The notes beneath the pieces were generated by a model, which was not told the DNA's origin, did not search any database, and saw nothing but the letters and a program-made list of their open reading frames with translations. From assembly GCF_020193575.1 (NCBI RefSeq), contig NZ_JADYVD010000009.1, positions 98,320-162,319 of the forward strand: a stretch of 64,000 bases of DNA, given 5' to 3'. Shown one piece after another: positions 1 through 9,646 of this stretch. A program made the translations under genes and the position numbers. Origin of the DNA: Ensifer sp. IC4062. Its GTDB lineage: Bacteria; Pseudomonadota; Alphaproteobacteria; Rhizobiales; Rhizobiaceae. The number at the start of each line of letters is the position of its first letter. The first letter of the stretch is position 1.

Positions 1-222
1 TGGCGCCCCTGGCGCGTCGTCGCTGGCGGATATCTGTTCGGCGCGGTTTCGATCAGCCAACTTCACGCGCAGGCTTTCGGCATCGGGATTCCCTCGCAGT
101 TCCTTTCTTCGCTTCCCTATGTTGCGACAGTTGTCGTACTTATCCTTATCTCACACAACCGGCGCATGACCCTGATCAACACGCCGGCATCGCTCGGCAA
201 ACCGTTTGTGCCGGACCGGTGA
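1..222 (+). CDS. ABC transporter permease, BMP-associated (3' end only)
   Basis: The window opens inside a gene. Frame 1 is open from base 1 to a TGA at 220-222 and encodes the last 73 residues of a membrane protein, with a hydrophobic stretch (VATVVVLILIS) followed by a basic tail and a short hydrophilic end. The C-terminal pattern, and the BMP-type binding protein that begins 44 bases downstream, fit the second permease of a nucleoside/simple-sugar uptake ABC transporter (NupQ/YufQ type). That family works in the inner membrane with an ATPase and a lipoprotein or periplasmic receptor. The permease call rests mainly on context, because only the tail is visible. Confidence 0.75.
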   Translation, partial: WRPWRVVAGGYLFGAVSISQLHAQAFGIGIPSQFLSSLPYVATVVVLILISHNRRMTLINTPASLGKPFVPDR

Positions 223-266
223 ACAACAACAAGCCAGACGGAAGTTCTCAACCGACAGAGGTAAAA

Positions 267-1337
267 ATGAAAAAACTACTGCTTGCCCTCGCAACCACAA
301 CTGCCGTGCTCGGCTTCACGTCGGCGGCAAGTGCCCAGGAAAAGGCCAAGATCTGCTTCGTCTATGTTGGCTCCAAGACCGATGGCGGCTGGACGCAGGC
401 GCATGACATCGGTCGCCAGCAGCTCGAAAAGGAACTTGGCGACAAGATCGAAACGCAGTTTCTCGAAAACGTGCCGGAAGGTCCTGACGCCGAGCGCGCC
501 ATCGAACGGCTGGCGCGTTCGGGCTGCGGGCTGATCTTCACGACGTCTTTCGGCTTCATGGATGCGACGATCAAGATTGCGCAGAAGTTCCCCGACGTGA
601 AGTTCGAACACGCAACCGGCTATAAGACCGCTCCGAACGTCGCGACCTACAACAGTCGCTTCTACGAAGGCCGCTACATTCAGGGCCAGATCGCAGCGAA
701 GCTTTCGCAGAAGGGCGTCGCCGGCTACATCGCTTCGTTCCCGATCCCGGAAGTCGTAATGGGCATCAACTCCTTCGTGATTGGCGCCCGCTCAGTCAAT
801 CCGGACTTCAAGATCAAGGTCGTATGGGCGAACACCTGGTTCGATCCCGGCAAGGAGGCCGACGCCGCCAAGGCGCTGGTCGACCAGGGCGTCGATATCC
901 TGACGCAGCACACCGACACGACCGCGCCCATGCAGGTCGCTGCCGAGCGCGGCATCAAGGCGTTCGGCCAGGCATCCGATATGATTGCGGCAGGCCCTCA
1001 GACGCAGCTGACGGCCATCGTCGACACCTGGGGGGCCTACTATGTGAAGCGCACACAAGCCTTCCTCGACGGAAAGTGGGAAACGACGTCGAGCTGGGAT
1101 GGTTTGAAAGACGGCATCTTGACCATGGCGCCCTATACCAACATGCCGGACGACGTGAAGGCGATGGCCGAGGCAACTGAAGCCAAGATCAAATCCGGTG
1201 AATTGAAGCCGTTCACTGGTCCGCTCAACAAGCAGGACGGCAGCGCCTGGCTGAAGGCGGGTGAAAGCGCCGATGACGCCACGTTGCTCGGCATGAACTT
1301 CTACGTTGAAGGCGTCGACGACAAGCTGCCGCAATAG
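267..1337 (+). CDS. BMP family ABC transporter substrate-binding protein
   Basis: Periplasmic receptor of an ABC importer, 356 residues. A Sec signal peptide (MKKLLLALATTTAVLGFTSAASA, cut before QEKAK) is followed by a bilobed basic membrane protein (BMP/Med, Bmp-PnrA-like) domain. Typical family patterns are the early FVYVG..TDGGWTQAHD segment and the GCGLIFTTSFGFMD segment. The ATG at 267 is chosen because AGAGG lies just upstream and the signal peptide begins there; a longer upstream frame exists from 219. It lies 44 bases after the permease, so it is probably co-transcribed. Known members bind purine nucleosides or similar ligands; the ligand here cannot be read from the sequence. Here the receptor is the last gene of its operon. 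Confidence 0.88.
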   Translation: MKKLLLALATTTAVLGFTSAASAQEKAKICFVYVGSKTDGGWTQAHDIGRQQLEKELGDKIETQFLENVPEGPDAERAIERLARSGCGLIFTTSFGFMDATIKIAQKFPDVKFEHATGYKTAPNVATYNSRFYEGRYIQGQIAAKLSQKGVAGYIASFPIPEVVMGINSFVIGARSVNPDFKIKVVWANTWFDPGKEADAAKALVDQGVDILTQHTDTTAPMQVAAERGIKAFGQASDMIAAGPQTQLTAIVDTWGAYYVKRTQAFLDGKWETTSSWDGLKDGILTMAPYTNMPDDVKAMAEATEAKIKSGELKPFTGPLNKQDGSAWLKAGESADDATLLGMNFYVEGVDDKLPQ

Positions 1338-1353
1338 GCGGCGAAATCCTGCT

Positions 1354-1460
1354 CTACAGCGCCCTGCGTCTTTTCAGACGCACAAAAGGTCGCTGTAGTG
1401 CTTTGAATGGCTGCATGTTTTGTCCTTAAATCGGCAACGATGTATGAAACACGCAGCAGG
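1354..1460 (-). repeat. RIME-like palindromic repeat, reverse orientation
   Basis: Hairpin-rich intergenic element downstream of the BMP gene. It contains two nested inverted repeats (CTACAGCGCC with GTCGCTGTAG around a GCGTCTTTTCAGACGC hairpin) and then TGCTTTGAATGGCTGCATG. The same words occur, mostly inverted relative to this copy, near 23.3, 30.6, 45.2, 59.7, 61.6 and 62.0 kb. This is the pattern described for rhizobial RIME elements. Confidence 0.75.
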
Positions 1461-1476
1461 CGGTAACGTCATAGCG

Positions 1477-1585
1477 CTCTAGAGCATCCCGCTTTCAAGT
1501 GACATCACTGAAGTCGGATAAGATGCTCTAGAATCAAAGTGCTAGAGCATCCTTTGTGCGTTCATTTGAACGCATGGGGCTCTAG
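1477..1585. repeat. Second palindromic repeat family (CTAGAGCATC type)
   Basis: A cluster of CTCTAGAGCATC words. A perfect 10-base inverted repeat, GATGCTCTAG at 1522-1531 and CTAGAGCATC at 1542-1551, sits between other copies of the word at 1477 and 1579. It belongs to a different family from the RIME-like copy just to its left. Short dispersed palindromes of this kind are common between rhizobial genes; no function is inferred. Confidence 0.6.
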
Positions 1586-1592
1586 TGCCGGC

Positions 1593-1618
1593 AAACCCCG
1601 CGTCGCCACGCGGGGTTT
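1593..1618 (+). terminator. Hairpin terminator candidate
   Basis: Perfect 11-base stem AAACCCCGCGT / ACGCGGGGTTT with a 4-base loop, ending in TTT. It lies 255 bases downstream of the BMP gene and before the GntR regulator, so it could end transcription of the ABC operon. The short T tract lowers confidence. Confidence 0.5.
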
Positions 1619-1808
1619 CGCCAATTTGGGCGGTCGTCATAGGTGCGACAAACCGACCTTCGCCATGGTGTCGGACCGACTTTGAGGAATCGCTTATTCG
1701 AATTAGAGTTGAATTACTTTCGCGCCGTGGACGAAGATGGCGGTTGAACGCCACCCACCAATTGACGAGCGCGGCCTCCGCGGAGGTATTCTTGGGAGGG
1801 GGAACGGG

Positions 1809-2555
1809 TTGAGCAAGAGCCTGTTTGAAACTGTGATATCCGGCGCGCCGAAGCGCACGAGCCATGCGCAAGTCGTGGACCAACTCGGAAAAGCAATCGT
1901 TTCAGGGGAATTCCCGGTCGGCAGCATTCTGCCCGGCGACCCGGAGCTGGCGGCTCGCTTCAGGGTCTCAAGGACCGTTCTGCGCGAAGCGATGAAAACC
2001 TTGGCGGCCAAGGGGCTTGTGGTGCCGCGCGCCCGGATCGGCACGCGTGTGAGGCCGAGAAAAGACTGGAACCTCTTCGACAGCGACATCCTGACCTGGC
2101 ATTTCGTAGCCGGCGTCGACGACGAGTTCCTCTATCACCTCAGCGAGGTGCGGCTTGCGTTCGAGCCGCATGCCGCAGCGCTGGCGGCGCGAAACGCGAC
2201 CGATGCGGAAATCGCTGGCATGATGCGCCTTGCCGTCGCCATGGGCGACGTGAATCACACCGCGGAAAGCCTCGCTGTCGCCGACCTCAAGTTTCATCTT
2301 TCCGTTCTGGACGCATCCGGAAACCCATTCCTGCGAACGGTCGGCGGCTTGATCGAGGCGGCACTTGTTGGCGTATTCAAGTTGAGCTCGCCCACCGCCG
2401 AGAAAAACGGCATCGACGAGGTTGCCCGCAACCACATTCGAATTGTCGAGGAGATCGGGAGACGAGATGAGGCGGGCGCGCGTTTGGCAATGGAGCATGT
2501 CATCAAGGTCGGGCGCGATCGCGTTCGACAGGCGCTGCACGCGGATACCGCATGA
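1809..2555 (+). CDS. FadR-subfamily GntR transcriptional regulator
   Basis: DNA-binding regulator of 248 residues. An N-terminal winged helix (about residues 15-80, with ELAARFRVSRTVLREAMKTL as the helix-turn-helix) is joined to an all-helical FCD ligand-binding domain (about 90-235), seen in the LAFEPHAAALAA and FHLSVLDASGNPFL patterns. These domains define the FadR branch of GntR regulators, which usually respond to organic acids or sugar acids and repress catabolic genes. A TTG start at 1809 is preferred because GGAGGGGG lies about 6 bases upstream; an in-frame ATG at 1737 would add 24 residues with no family resemblance. The target genes are not obvious. Confidence 0.82.
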   Translation: MSKSLFETVISGAPKRTSHAQVVDQLGKAIVSGEFPVGSILPGDPELAARFRVSRTVLREAMKTLAAKGLVVPRARIGTRVRPRKDWNLFDSDILTWHFVAGVDDEFLYHLSEVRLAFEPHAAALAARNATDAEIAGMMRLAVAMGDVNHTAESLAVADLKFHLSVLDASGNPFLRTVGGLIEAALVGVFKLSSPTAEKNGIDEVARNHIRIVEEIGRRDEAGARLAMEHVIKVGRDRVRQALHADTA

Positions 2556-2674
2556 GGCCGATCGTCGCTCGCCACGAAATTGTAGCGTGACCTTGCCCGA
2601 TCTCCGCATGTAGCCTATCTGGGAGATGGCCGTTCCGTGCGGCGCGGCCTTGCATCAACGGCGACCTGGAGACC

Positions 2675-3967
2675 ATGTCCGAGATTTTTGTAATTTTCGC
2701 TTTGCTCTTGATCAACGCTTTCTTTGCGCTTTCGGAAATGGCAATTGTCTCGGCAAGCAAACCGCTGCTTCGCCAAATGGTCAAACAGGGAAATCGACGG
2801 GCGGAGGCCGCATTGAAGCTGGCCGAGGATCCGGGAAAGTTCCTCTCCACGGTGCAGGTCGGTATTACCCTCGTCGGCATCCTGGCGGGTGCCTATGGCG
2901 GCGCAACGATCGCCGCCAAGATAGCACCGTTCTTCGATGAGGTGGCTTGGATCCGGCCCTACGGCCATACCGTCGCCGTCGGACTGGTGGTGACACTCAT
3001 CACCTTCCTTTCGGTGGTCATCGGCGAACTCATTCCGAAACAGCTTGCGCTCAGGAATTCCGAGGCGCTTGCGATGTTCGTTGCAACACCGATGACGTTG
3101 CTCTCCCGCATTTCGGCACCCGTCGTCTATCTCTTCGAGACCGCCGCTGCAGTGGCCATCCGCCTGTTCGGCATGCGTCCGGACGATCCGGATCACGTGA
3201 CGGAAGAGGAAGTTCAGGCGATCATGGCGGAGGGCGTCGAAAGCGGCGCGATTGAAAAGACCGAGCATGAAATGCTCCGCCGGATCATTCGGCTTGGCGA
3301 CCGCAACGTAAAGTCAATCATGACTCACCGGACGGAGATGCGCTTCATCGACGCCAATGACGATCTCGAAACCATCCGGCGCAAGGTCCGGGAGTTCGGT
3401 CACTCTCGCTATCCGGTCGTGGACGGTCCCACAGGCGATGTTCTCGGTGCGATTCTCGCCAAAGAGGTTCTGAACATGCCTGCAAACGCCTCCTTCGATC
3501 TGCATGGCCACATTCGGGATATCCTGACCTTGCCGGAGACCGCCTCGTGCCTAAAGGCGCTCGATGGGTTCAAGACAACGAGCATCGATATGGCGATGAT
3601 CGTTGACGAGTACGGCAGCACGGAAGGGATTATCACAACGGCTGATATCTTAGAGGCGATCGTCGGCGTGCTGCCGTCGAACTACGATGATATCGAGCAT
3701 GCGCTCATCCGGGTCCGCGAAGACGGCAGCTATATGGTTGATGGGCGCACACCGATCGACGAGATTCATCTGGCAATTGGCATCGAAGGCATCGATGCGG
3801 ATGGCAATTTCGAGACGATCGCGGGTTTTCTCGTTCAGCAGCTGCGCAAGACGCCGGAGGAAGGCGACATCGCCGAGGCCCATGGCTACCGTTTCGAGGT
3901 TGTCGACATGGACGGACGACGGATCGACAAGATTCTCGTCTCGCGCTGCGTTGACGATGCAGCCTGA
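2675..3967 (+). CDS. Hemolysin/CorC-family membrane protein with CBS domains
   Basis: Integral membrane protein of 430 residues. Order: DUF21/CNNM transmembrane domain (about 1-180, starting MSEIFVIFALLLINAFFALSE), a CBS domain pair (about 205-330, including IMTHRTEM and VDEYGSTEGIIT), and a C-terminal CorC_HlyC domain (about 345-425, VDGRTPIDEI). Such proteins (YfjD, YtfL, CorC/CNNM relatives) are linked to magnesium, cobalt or sodium homeostasis, and the CBS pair probably binds adenosine nucleotides. The name hemolysin is historical. It faces moeA tail to tail, with a hairpin between the two. Confidence 0.88.
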   Translation: MSEIFVIFALLLINAFFALSEMAIVSASKPLLRQMVKQGNRRAEAALKLAEDPGKFLSTVQVGITLVGILAGAYGGATIAAKIAPFFDEVAWIRPYGHTVAVGLVVTLITFLSVVIGELIPKQLALRNSEALAMFVATPMTLLSRISAPVVYLFETAAAVAIRLFGMRPDDPDHVTEEEVQAIMAEGVESGAIEKTEHEMLRRIIRLGDRNVKSIMTHRTEMRFIDANDDLETIRRKVREFGHSRYPVVDGPTGDVLGAILAKEVLNMPANASFDLHGHIRDILTLPETASCLKALDGFKTTSIDMAMIVDEYGSTEGIITTADILEAIVGVLPSNYDDIEHALIRVREDGSYMVDGRTPIDEIHLAIGIEGIDADGNFETIAGFLVQQLRKTPEEGDIAEAHGYRFEVVDMDGRRIDKILVSRCVDDAA

Positions 3968-3990
3968 CGCGGAGCGCATCGCAAAAACGC

Positions 3991-4016
3991 AAAAGGCCGG
4001 GCGATACCCGACCTTT
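3991..4016. terminator. Bidirectional terminator between convergent genes
   Basis: AAAGGCCGGG and CCCGACCTTT form a stem with one mismatch in the 202-base gap between the CBS protein gene and moeA. A-rich and T-rich flanks on the two sides suit termination in either direction. A related hairpin plus about 60 following bases recurs near 63.1 kb. Confidence 0.6.
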
Positions 4017-4169
4017 CCTCAAACTGTCCTGGCGCCTGCTAGTTCATCCGTAGTCAGCCGCCGGGACAGATGATTGAGCGAGTTCCTTGCTATACGCTTT
4101 GCATGTCTGTCGTATGACAAGGCGGCGGAAATCTCTGGAGAGCGCGACTGCGGGGGGCTCGCTGAGGCT

Positions 4170-5381
4170 TCAGCGCAGCCGCAGGACGTTGCATGGATCG
4201 CCGCTTGAAGCGGCTGCGGCATGCGGCGCGCGAACGATGAGCCCGTCGGATTGCGCGAAGATATTCATCATCGAAGAATCCTGACGCGCGAATGGATGGG
4301 CGAGGAGCGAGCCGTCCGGATCGACCGTCAGTCGCGCGCGGACATAATCCTGGCGGCGGTCGTTGGCGGGCAAGGGGGTCGCAAGTCGTGCCGTCGTCAT
4401 CCGCGAACGAGGCGGTAGATGGGCCAGATGCCGTGTCAGCGGCTCAAGAAAGAGCAGCGCGCACACGAGGCTCGAGACAGGATTTCCCGGTAAGCCGAGG
4501 ACGGTCATGCCGGCGAGCTCGCCGACCATCAGCGGCTTGCCCGGGCGCATGGCGATGCGCCAGAAATCCAGCACCATGCCGCGCGATAGAAGAGTCGATT
4601 GAACGAGGTCATGGTCGCCGACGGAGGCTCCGCCGAGCGTCACCAGGACATCTGCGCCGGCCGCTTGAGCCTTGGCGACAGCAGCCGAAATTGCCGCCTC
4701 GTTGTCCGGCACAATGCCAAGATCAAGGAATTCGCCACCGTTTTCGCGTGCAATGGCGGCCACACCATAAGTATTCGATGCGATGATCTGGTCCGCACCA
4801 GGGGAACTTCCCGGTGGCAATAACTCGTCGCCGGTGGCGATGATAGCAATCTTCGGTCTCTCGAACACCCGCAGGCTCTCATGGCTCATGCCTGCGGCGA
4901 GCGTCAGTCGCCCGGCGTCGAGCACGCTGCCTGCGGCCAGACCGATGTCGCCCTCTACGAAATCCTGCCCCGCAAGCCGGATATGACGACCCCTTGCCGG
5001 GGCGAACAGCGTGCGGATCTTTCCGCCCGAAAGCTTTTCGGTGTCCTCCTGGATGATGACTGTGTCCGCACCGGCGGGCAGGGGGGCGCCAGTAAAGATA
5101 CGAACGGCCTCGCCGGCACGAACCTCTCCCCGAAATCCATGCCCCGCGGCCGACTGGCCGGTCACAACAAGCTGCGCGCCTATGTTGACGATGTCCTCGT
5201 GGCGAACCGCATAACCATCCATCGCCGAATTGTCGAAAGCGGGATGGGTGACCCGCGCGGTGATATCCTCAGCCAGCACGCGGCCGAAGCAATCGTGCAG
5301 GGCGAGCTTTTCTGTCCGCCGATGCGGGCGAGCTTTGTCAATTACCCTGGCGAGTGCGTCCTCAACCGAAAGCAGCGACAT
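4170..5381 (-). CDS. moeA: Molybdopterin molybdotransferase MoeA
   Basis: Cytosolic enzyme of 403 residues that inserts molybdate into adenylylated molybdopterin, the last step of molybdenum cofactor assembly. The order is N-terminal MoeA domains I/II (SVEDALARVIDKA, HPAFDNSAMDGYAVR), the MPT-binding domain III (TGDEL near residue 185, then TLGGASVGDHDLV and LPGNPVSS), and a C-terminal beta domain IV. Length matches the family. It is the last gene of a minus-strand run, and its ATG overlaps the TGA of moaC by one base (TGATG), which suggests translational coupling. It ends facing the CBS-domain gene. Confidence 0.96.
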   Translation of the reverse strand: MSLLSVEDALARVIDKARPHRRTEKLALHDCFGRVLAEDITARVTHPAFDNSAMDGYAVRHEDIVNIGAQLVVTGQSAAGHGFRGEVRAGEAVRIFTGAPLPAGADTVIIQEDTEKLSGGKIRTLFAPARGRHIRLAGQDFVEGDIGLAAGSVLDAGRLTLAAGMSHESLRVFERPKIAIIATGDELLPPGSSPGADQIIASNTYGVAAIARENGGEFLDLGIVPDNEAAISAAVAKAQAAGADVLVTLGGASVGDHDLVQSTLLSRGMVLDFWRIAMRPGKPLMVGELAGMTVLGLPGNPVSSLVCALLFLEPLTRHLAHLPPRSRMTTARLATPLPANDRRQDYVRARLTVDPDGSLLAHPFARQDSSMMNIFAQSDGLIVRAPHAAAASSGDPCNVLRLR

Positions 5382-5875
5382 CAGCTGTTGTCTCCTTGGC
5401 GCCGGTAGTCACCGGAACGCCCACCCGATTTGCTGACCAGCCGAACGCCGCCGATCTCCATTTCGCGATCCGCGGCCTTCGCCATGTCGTATATCGTCAG
5501 GCAGGCGATGCTGACGGCGGTTAGAGCCTCCATCTCGACGCCTGTCCGCCCCGTCAGCTTTGCCATCGCCTCGATGCGAAGTCCCGGCAGGGCGTCGTCC
5601 GGCATGATATCCACCGAGACCTTCGTCAGCATCAGCGGATGGCAGAGGGGAATGAGATTGGACGTCTGTTTCGCGGCCATGATCCCCGCAAGCCGTGCGG
5701 TGCCGATGACGTCGCCCTTCTTGGCATTGCCCTCAAGAATCAGCGCGAGCGTTTCCGGGCGCATTCGCACATAGCCTTCGGCGACGGCGACGCGCACGGT
5801 CTCGGTCTTGTCGCCGACATCGACCATGTTGGCTTCGCCGGCGCTGTCGATGTGGGTGAGGGACGGACCGCTCAT
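5381..5875 (-). CDS. moaC: Cyclic pyranopterin monophosphate synthase MoaC
   Basis: MoaC acts with MoaA to turn GTP into cyclic pyranopterin monophosphate, the first stage of molybdenum cofactor synthesis; MoaC closes the pterin ring. The 164-residue length is normal. Family signatures seen are [10 protein letters not shown] near the start, [20 protein letters not shown] and the C-terminal [14 protein letters not shown]. The ATG at 5875 overlaps the trpC stop by one base, and the moaC stop overlaps the moeA start in the same way, giving two TGATG junctions in a row. An upstream in-frame extension overlaps trpC and lacks family similarity. Confidence 0.96.
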   Translation of the reverse strand: MSGPSLTHIDSAGEANMVDVGDKTETVRVAVAEGYVRMRPETLALILEGNAKKGDVIGTARLAGIMAAKQTSNLIPLCHPLMLTKVSVDIMPDDALPGLRIEAMAKLTGRTGVEMEALTAVSIACLTIYDMAKAADREMEIGGVRLVSKSGGRSGDYRRQGDNS

Positions 5876-6690
5876 CACTCGGCCGCCAATACGTTTCCGG
5901 AGCCCGTCAGCAGTGCCCGCGTCGCTGCCTCGACATCGTCCTTTCTCATCAGGCTCTCGCCGACGAGGAAAGTGGTGATGCCGCTCCGTTCCAATCGCCG
6001 GCAATCCTCATGGGTAAAGATGCCGCTCTCACCTACGAGTAGGCGGTCCGACGGAACCATCGCGGCGAGTTGTTCGGACACGGCGAGATCGACTTCGAAT
6101 GTCCTGAGATTGCGATTGTTGATGCCGACGAGCGGAGAGTTCAACGTTAGCGCCCGTTCCATCTCGCGGGCGTCATGCACTTCGACGAGGACATCCATGC
6201 CGAGCTCAAGGGCCGAGTCCTCAAGGCGACGGGCATCATCGTCGCTTAAGGACGCCATAATCAACAGGATGCAGTCGGCCCCCCAGGCGCGCGCTTCAAA
6301 CACCTGATACGTGTCGAACATGAAGTCCTTGCGCAACGCCGGTAACGCACAGGCCGCTCGCGCCGCCGTCAGGAACTCCGGCGCACCCTGGAAGCTAGGC
6401 TTGTCCGTCAAGACGGATAGGCAAGCTGCCCCCCCGGCCGCATAGGCTCTGGCAAGCGCCGGGGGATCGAAGTCGGGACGGATCAGCCCTTTCGAAGGGC
6501 TTGCCTTCTTGATCTCGGCGATCAGGCCGAATTCGCCTTTTTCGCGGCCCAAGGCGAGGGCGGCGTGGAAGCCCCGCGATGGCGATTGATCCGCGATCTG
6601 CGCTTTCAACTCCTCGAGCGGGACGCGCGATTTCGCTGAGGCGATCTCATCGCGCTTGTAGGCTTCGATTTTGCGCAGGATATCCGTCAT
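5875..6690 (-). CDS. trpC: Indole-3-glycerol phosphate synthase TrpC
   Basis: Converts carboxyphenylaminodeoxyribulose phosphate to indole-3-glycerol phosphate in tryptophan synthesis. It is a single 271-residue TIM barrel, not fused to TrpF. Signatures are the catalytic [10 protein letters not shown] near residue 60, ALRKDFM, and the phosphate-binding [11 protein letters not shown] near the C-terminus. It starts 15 bases after trpD, and its stop overlaps moaC, so tryptophan and molybdenum cofactor genes share one transcript. Confidence 0.97.
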   Translation of the reverse strand: MTDILRKIEAYKRDEIASAKSRVPLEELKAQIADQSPSRGFHAALALGREKGEFGLIAEIKKASPSKGLIRPDFDPPALARAYAAGGAACLSVLTDKPSFQGAPEFLTAARAACALPALRKDFMFDTYQVFEARAWGADCILLIMASLSDDDARRLEDSALELGMDVLVEVHDAREMERALTLNSPLVGINNRNLRTFEVDLAVSEQLAAMVPSDRLLVGESGIFTHEDCRRLERSGITTFLVGESLMRKDDVEAATRALLTGSGNVLAAE

Positions 6691-6705
6691 GGGACCATCT
6701 TCTCC

Positions 6706-7719
6706 TCAAGCGGCATTGGAGACGCTGATCAGCCGCTGCAGGGCAGTTTTCGCCGCACCGCTCGAGAGCGACTGCCGGGCGAGCGCCATGCCTTCGGTGA
6801 GGTCTTTGGCGCGCCCCGCTATCATCAATGAAGCGGCGGCGTTCGCAAGCGAAATGTCCCGATAGGCATTCTCCGCGCCGTCGAGAACGGCCTGCAGCGC
6901 AATGGCATTGTAGGCTCCATCGCCGCCTTTCAGCGCCTCGAGCGTGGCCGTCTGAAGGCCGAAATCGGCCGGCGTCAACTCGAAGCTCGTGATCTTGCCG
7001 TCCTGCAGCGCGGCGACTTTGGTTACGCCGGTCGTCGTGATTTCGTCGAGTCCTTCGCCGTGGACCACCCAGACGTTCTCCGAGCCGAGATCGCGCAGAA
7101 CTTCGGCAAGCGGGTCTACCCATTGCGGCGCATAGACGCCGACGAGTTGCCGCTTGACGCCGGCCGGATTCGAAAGTGGGCCGAGCAGGTTGAAGATCGT
7201 TCTTGTGCCGAGTTCGACCCGCGTGGGGCCGACATGCCGCATCGCGGAATGATGCTGCTGGGCGAACATGAAGCCGATGCCGGCCTCATAGATGCAGCGC
7301 GAAATCGCTTCCGGTCCGATCTCGAGATTGATCCCGAGGCAAGAAAGCGCATCGGCGGCTCCGGATTTGGAACTCAGCGCCCGGTTGCCATGCTTTGCAA
7401 CCGGCACGCCGGCGCCGGCGACGATCAAAGAGGCGAGCGTCGAGATATTGTAGGTGCCGGTGCCGTCACCGCCGGTGCCGACGATGTCGACTGCATCTTC
7501 CGGAGCCTCGACCGGCAGCATGCGTGCGCGCATTGCGCCAACCGCCCCGACGATTTCGTCGACGGTTTCTCCGCGCACCCGAAGCGCCATCAGGAAGCCG
7601 CCGATTTGCGAAGGCGTCGCAGCTCCGGACATGATGATCTCGAAGGCGGCCCGTGCGTCTTCACGATTGAGTGCCTCGCGAGTTGCCACTTTCGCGACGA
7701 ACGGCTTCAAATCACTCAT
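6706..7719 (-). CDS. trpD: Anthranilate phosphoribosyltransferase TrpD
   Basis: Transfers phosphoribose from PRPP to anthranilate, the second committed step of tryptophan synthesis. The protein has 337 residues. The glycine-rich PRPP loop [14 protein letters not shown] (about residue 80) and [17 protein letters not shown] are clear. The ATG at 7719 is taken over a long upstream in-frame extension, which would run into the preceding gene; GGGGGACGAAC lies just before this ATG. It follows the ppiD-like gene by 34 bases. The anthranilate synthase gene is not in this window. Confidence 0.97.
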   Translation of the reverse strand: MSDLKPFVAKVATREALNREDARAAFEIIMSGAATPSQIGGFLMALRVRGETVDEIVGAVGAMRARMLPVEAPEDAVDIVGTGGDGTGTYNISTLASLIVAGAGVPVAKHGNRALSSKSGAADALSCLGINLEIGPEAISRCIYEAGIGFMFAQQHHSAMRHVGPTRVELGTRTIFNLLGPLSNPAGVKRQLVGVYAPQWVDPLAEVLRDLGSENVWVVHGEGLDEITTTGVTKVAALQDGKITSFELTPADFGLQTATLEALKGGDGAYNAIALQAVLDGAENAYRDISLANAAASLMIAGRAKDLTEGMALARQSLSSGAAKTALQRLISVSNAA

Positions 7720-7753
7720 GAGTTCGTCCCCCTGTCCGCAGCTTTTTTGTCTG

Positions 7754-9646
7754 TCAGCGTTGCGCCAATGCGGTTTCGGCGAGTGTCTGGTTGATCGCCA
7801 CCCCGTAGGCCGTCTGCAGAGTGGAGACCATCTGATCAAGGATGTCGTCTCCGCTGGCGCGAGCAATGGCCTCGACTTGACGGCTATCGTTGTCGAGGGC
7901 GCTTGCGGGATCGCTATCGTCCACAGCCGTTACCTGGAGGAGGACCTGGCCTTCGCCGCCAATGCCCGGCGCGTTCGCAACATGTCCGTTGGCGCCGCCA
8001 AAGGCCGCGGCTACGGCCGCTGGGCTCAATGCAGCATCTTCGGTCGAGCGGGTCAGGCCGGCTTTCGTTTCGACGACCAGGCCAAGTTCGCTCGCAATGT
8101 CGGCAAGCTTCGCACCCTTCTCGACGCGTTGCTTGAGTTCGGCCGCCTTGGTGGCAAGCGCCGCCCGCTGTTGTTCGGCAGTCCAGTCTGCCGCAACCTC
8201 GTCGCGAACCTCATCCAGCGTGCGGTCGCGGGCGGGGATGATCTCTTCAAGATCGAACCACGCAGAGCCGTCACGGCCGATGTTGACGGAAAGGGTGTCG
8301 AGCCCCACTTCCGCCTTGAAGACTTCCTGGAGAAGTGCGCGCGGCTCAGGAAGCCCCTGAACCTCATCGCCGTTTTGGTCCTTGCCGGTGGCGTCGATCG
8401 CGTCGATCGTGACAAGCTTTAGTTTCATCTGATCAGCCACTTGCCTGACCGTGGCGCCGGCGGCGCGCTCGTCCTCGATCCGATCGTGAAGGTTGACGAC
8501 CTCTTCGCGTGCGGCCGACAGCGCGATTTCCTTCCGCAGTTCCTCCTTCACCTCGTCGAAGCTGCGAGTGGTCTCCGGTTTGATGTTGGTCACGCGCAGA
8601 ATAACCGGGCCGAAGGCACCTTCCACGACCGGCGTAACACCACCCTCCGCTGGAACGGCGAAGGCGGCATCGGCGATCTTCGCGTCGGGCATGCGCTCCT
8701 TCGTGAATTCGCCGAGGAGAACGTCCGCCGCGGTCTTGCCCTCGGCTTTGACCAGATCGTCGAAGGAGGTGCCGGCCGAGAGTTTGCTTGCCGCAGCGTC
8801 TGCCGCCTCACGGGAAGGGAAGCGGAGCTGTTCGACGGTCCTCATTGCCGCCGAGCGGAAGCTTTCCTTGCGCTTCTCGTAGTCGGCGCGCAACTCCTCC
8901 TCAGACACGGTCTCGGTCGCGACCAGATCTTCCGGCTCCAGCTTGATATAGCTGAACTTGCGATATTCGGGAGCGCGATAGTTCGCCTTATGGCTTTCGA
9001 ACCAGGGCGCCAGCACGTCGTCGCCCGGCGCTTTGACCGCATCGATGTTTGCATTCGAGAGCAGCAGGTAGTCGATCGAGCGCTTTTCGTGGCGATATTT
9101 GCTGACGGCGTCGGTCAGTACCTTTGGAGCGGTGTATCCGTCGGACAGCGCGTCAACGATCTGCGACCGGACCGCAACCTGGCTGCGGTTGTTGATGTAG
9201 TCCTGCTCAGTTAAGCCGGCGTTGCGCAACACGCTCGAGAACGTCAGCCGGTCGAACTGGCCGTTGACGCTGTGGAACGCCGGATCGTCGCCGATGAGCT
9301 TCGCAAGCCGATCTTCCGAGAGACCAAGGTTCATATCCAGTGCGAGCTGATCGAGCGCGGCACCGGCGACCAGCTGAGAATACACCTGCGACTCGATGCC
9401 GAAGGCACGGGCCTGCTGGCGCGTCAGCGGTGTCCCGAGCTGCCTCGAAAGCAGGCTCAATTGGCGCTCGTATGCCAGGCGAAAATCGCTTGGAGAGACC
9501 TTGATATCACCGACCGTCACCACCGCGTTGGGAGTGCTTGCCACCATCAACGTCTGACCGCCCCATACCATGAACGACATGACGAGAATGGCCATCAGGC
9601 CTTTTACGATCCATGTCTGGGAAGCTTTTCTGAGCGATTCGAGCAT
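7754..9646 (-). CDS. Periplasmic peptidyl-prolyl isomerase, PpiD/SurA-N type
   Basis: Membrane-anchored folding factor of 630 residues. One transmembrane helix near the N-terminus ([13 protein letters not shown]) follows a short basic cytoplasmic segment. Next come a SurA-like N-terminal chaperone region (about 40-200) and a parvulin-type PpiC segment (about 250-360, with a weakened catalytic core), then a long helical/beta tail. PpiD-type proteins assist proteins leaving the Sec translocon. The ATG at 9646 places the anchor correctly; a 36-residue upstream extension is less likely. It is first in the run to trpD, trpC, moaC and moeA. Confidence 0.88.
   Translation of the reverse strand: MLESLRKASQTWIVKGLMAILVMSFMVWGGQTLMVASTPNAVVTVGDIKVSPSDFRLAYERQLSLLSRQLGTPLTRQQARAFGIESQVYSQLVAGAALDQLALDMNLGLSEDRLAKLIGDDPAFHSVNGQFDRLTFSSVLRNAGLTEQDYINNRSQVAVRSQIVDALSDGYTAPKVLTDAVSKYRHEKRSIDYLLLSNANIDAVKAPGDDVLAPWFESHKANYRAPEYRKFSYIKLEPEDLVATETVSEEELRADYEKRKESFRSAAMRTVEQLRFPSREAADAAASKLSAGTSFDDLVKAEGKTAADVLLGEFTKERMPDAKIADAAFAVPAEGGVTPVVEGAFGPVILRVTNIKPETTRSFDEVKEELRKEIALSAAREEVVNLHDRIEDERAAGATVRQVADQMKLKLVTIDAIDATGKDQNGDEVQGLPEPRALLQEVFKAEVGLDTLSVNIGRDGSAWFDLEEIIPARDRTLDEVRDEVAADWTAEQQRAALATKAAELKQRVEKGAKLADIASELGLVVETKAGLTRSTEDAALSPAAVAAAFGGANGHVANAPGIGGEGQVLLQVTAVDDSDPASALDNDSRQVEAIARASGDDILDQMVSTLQTAYGVAINQTLAETALAQR

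Noticed and set aside
1354..1618. CRISPR array
   Set aside because: Repeats are palindromic, irregularly spaced and of two families; there are no regular spacers or cas genes.
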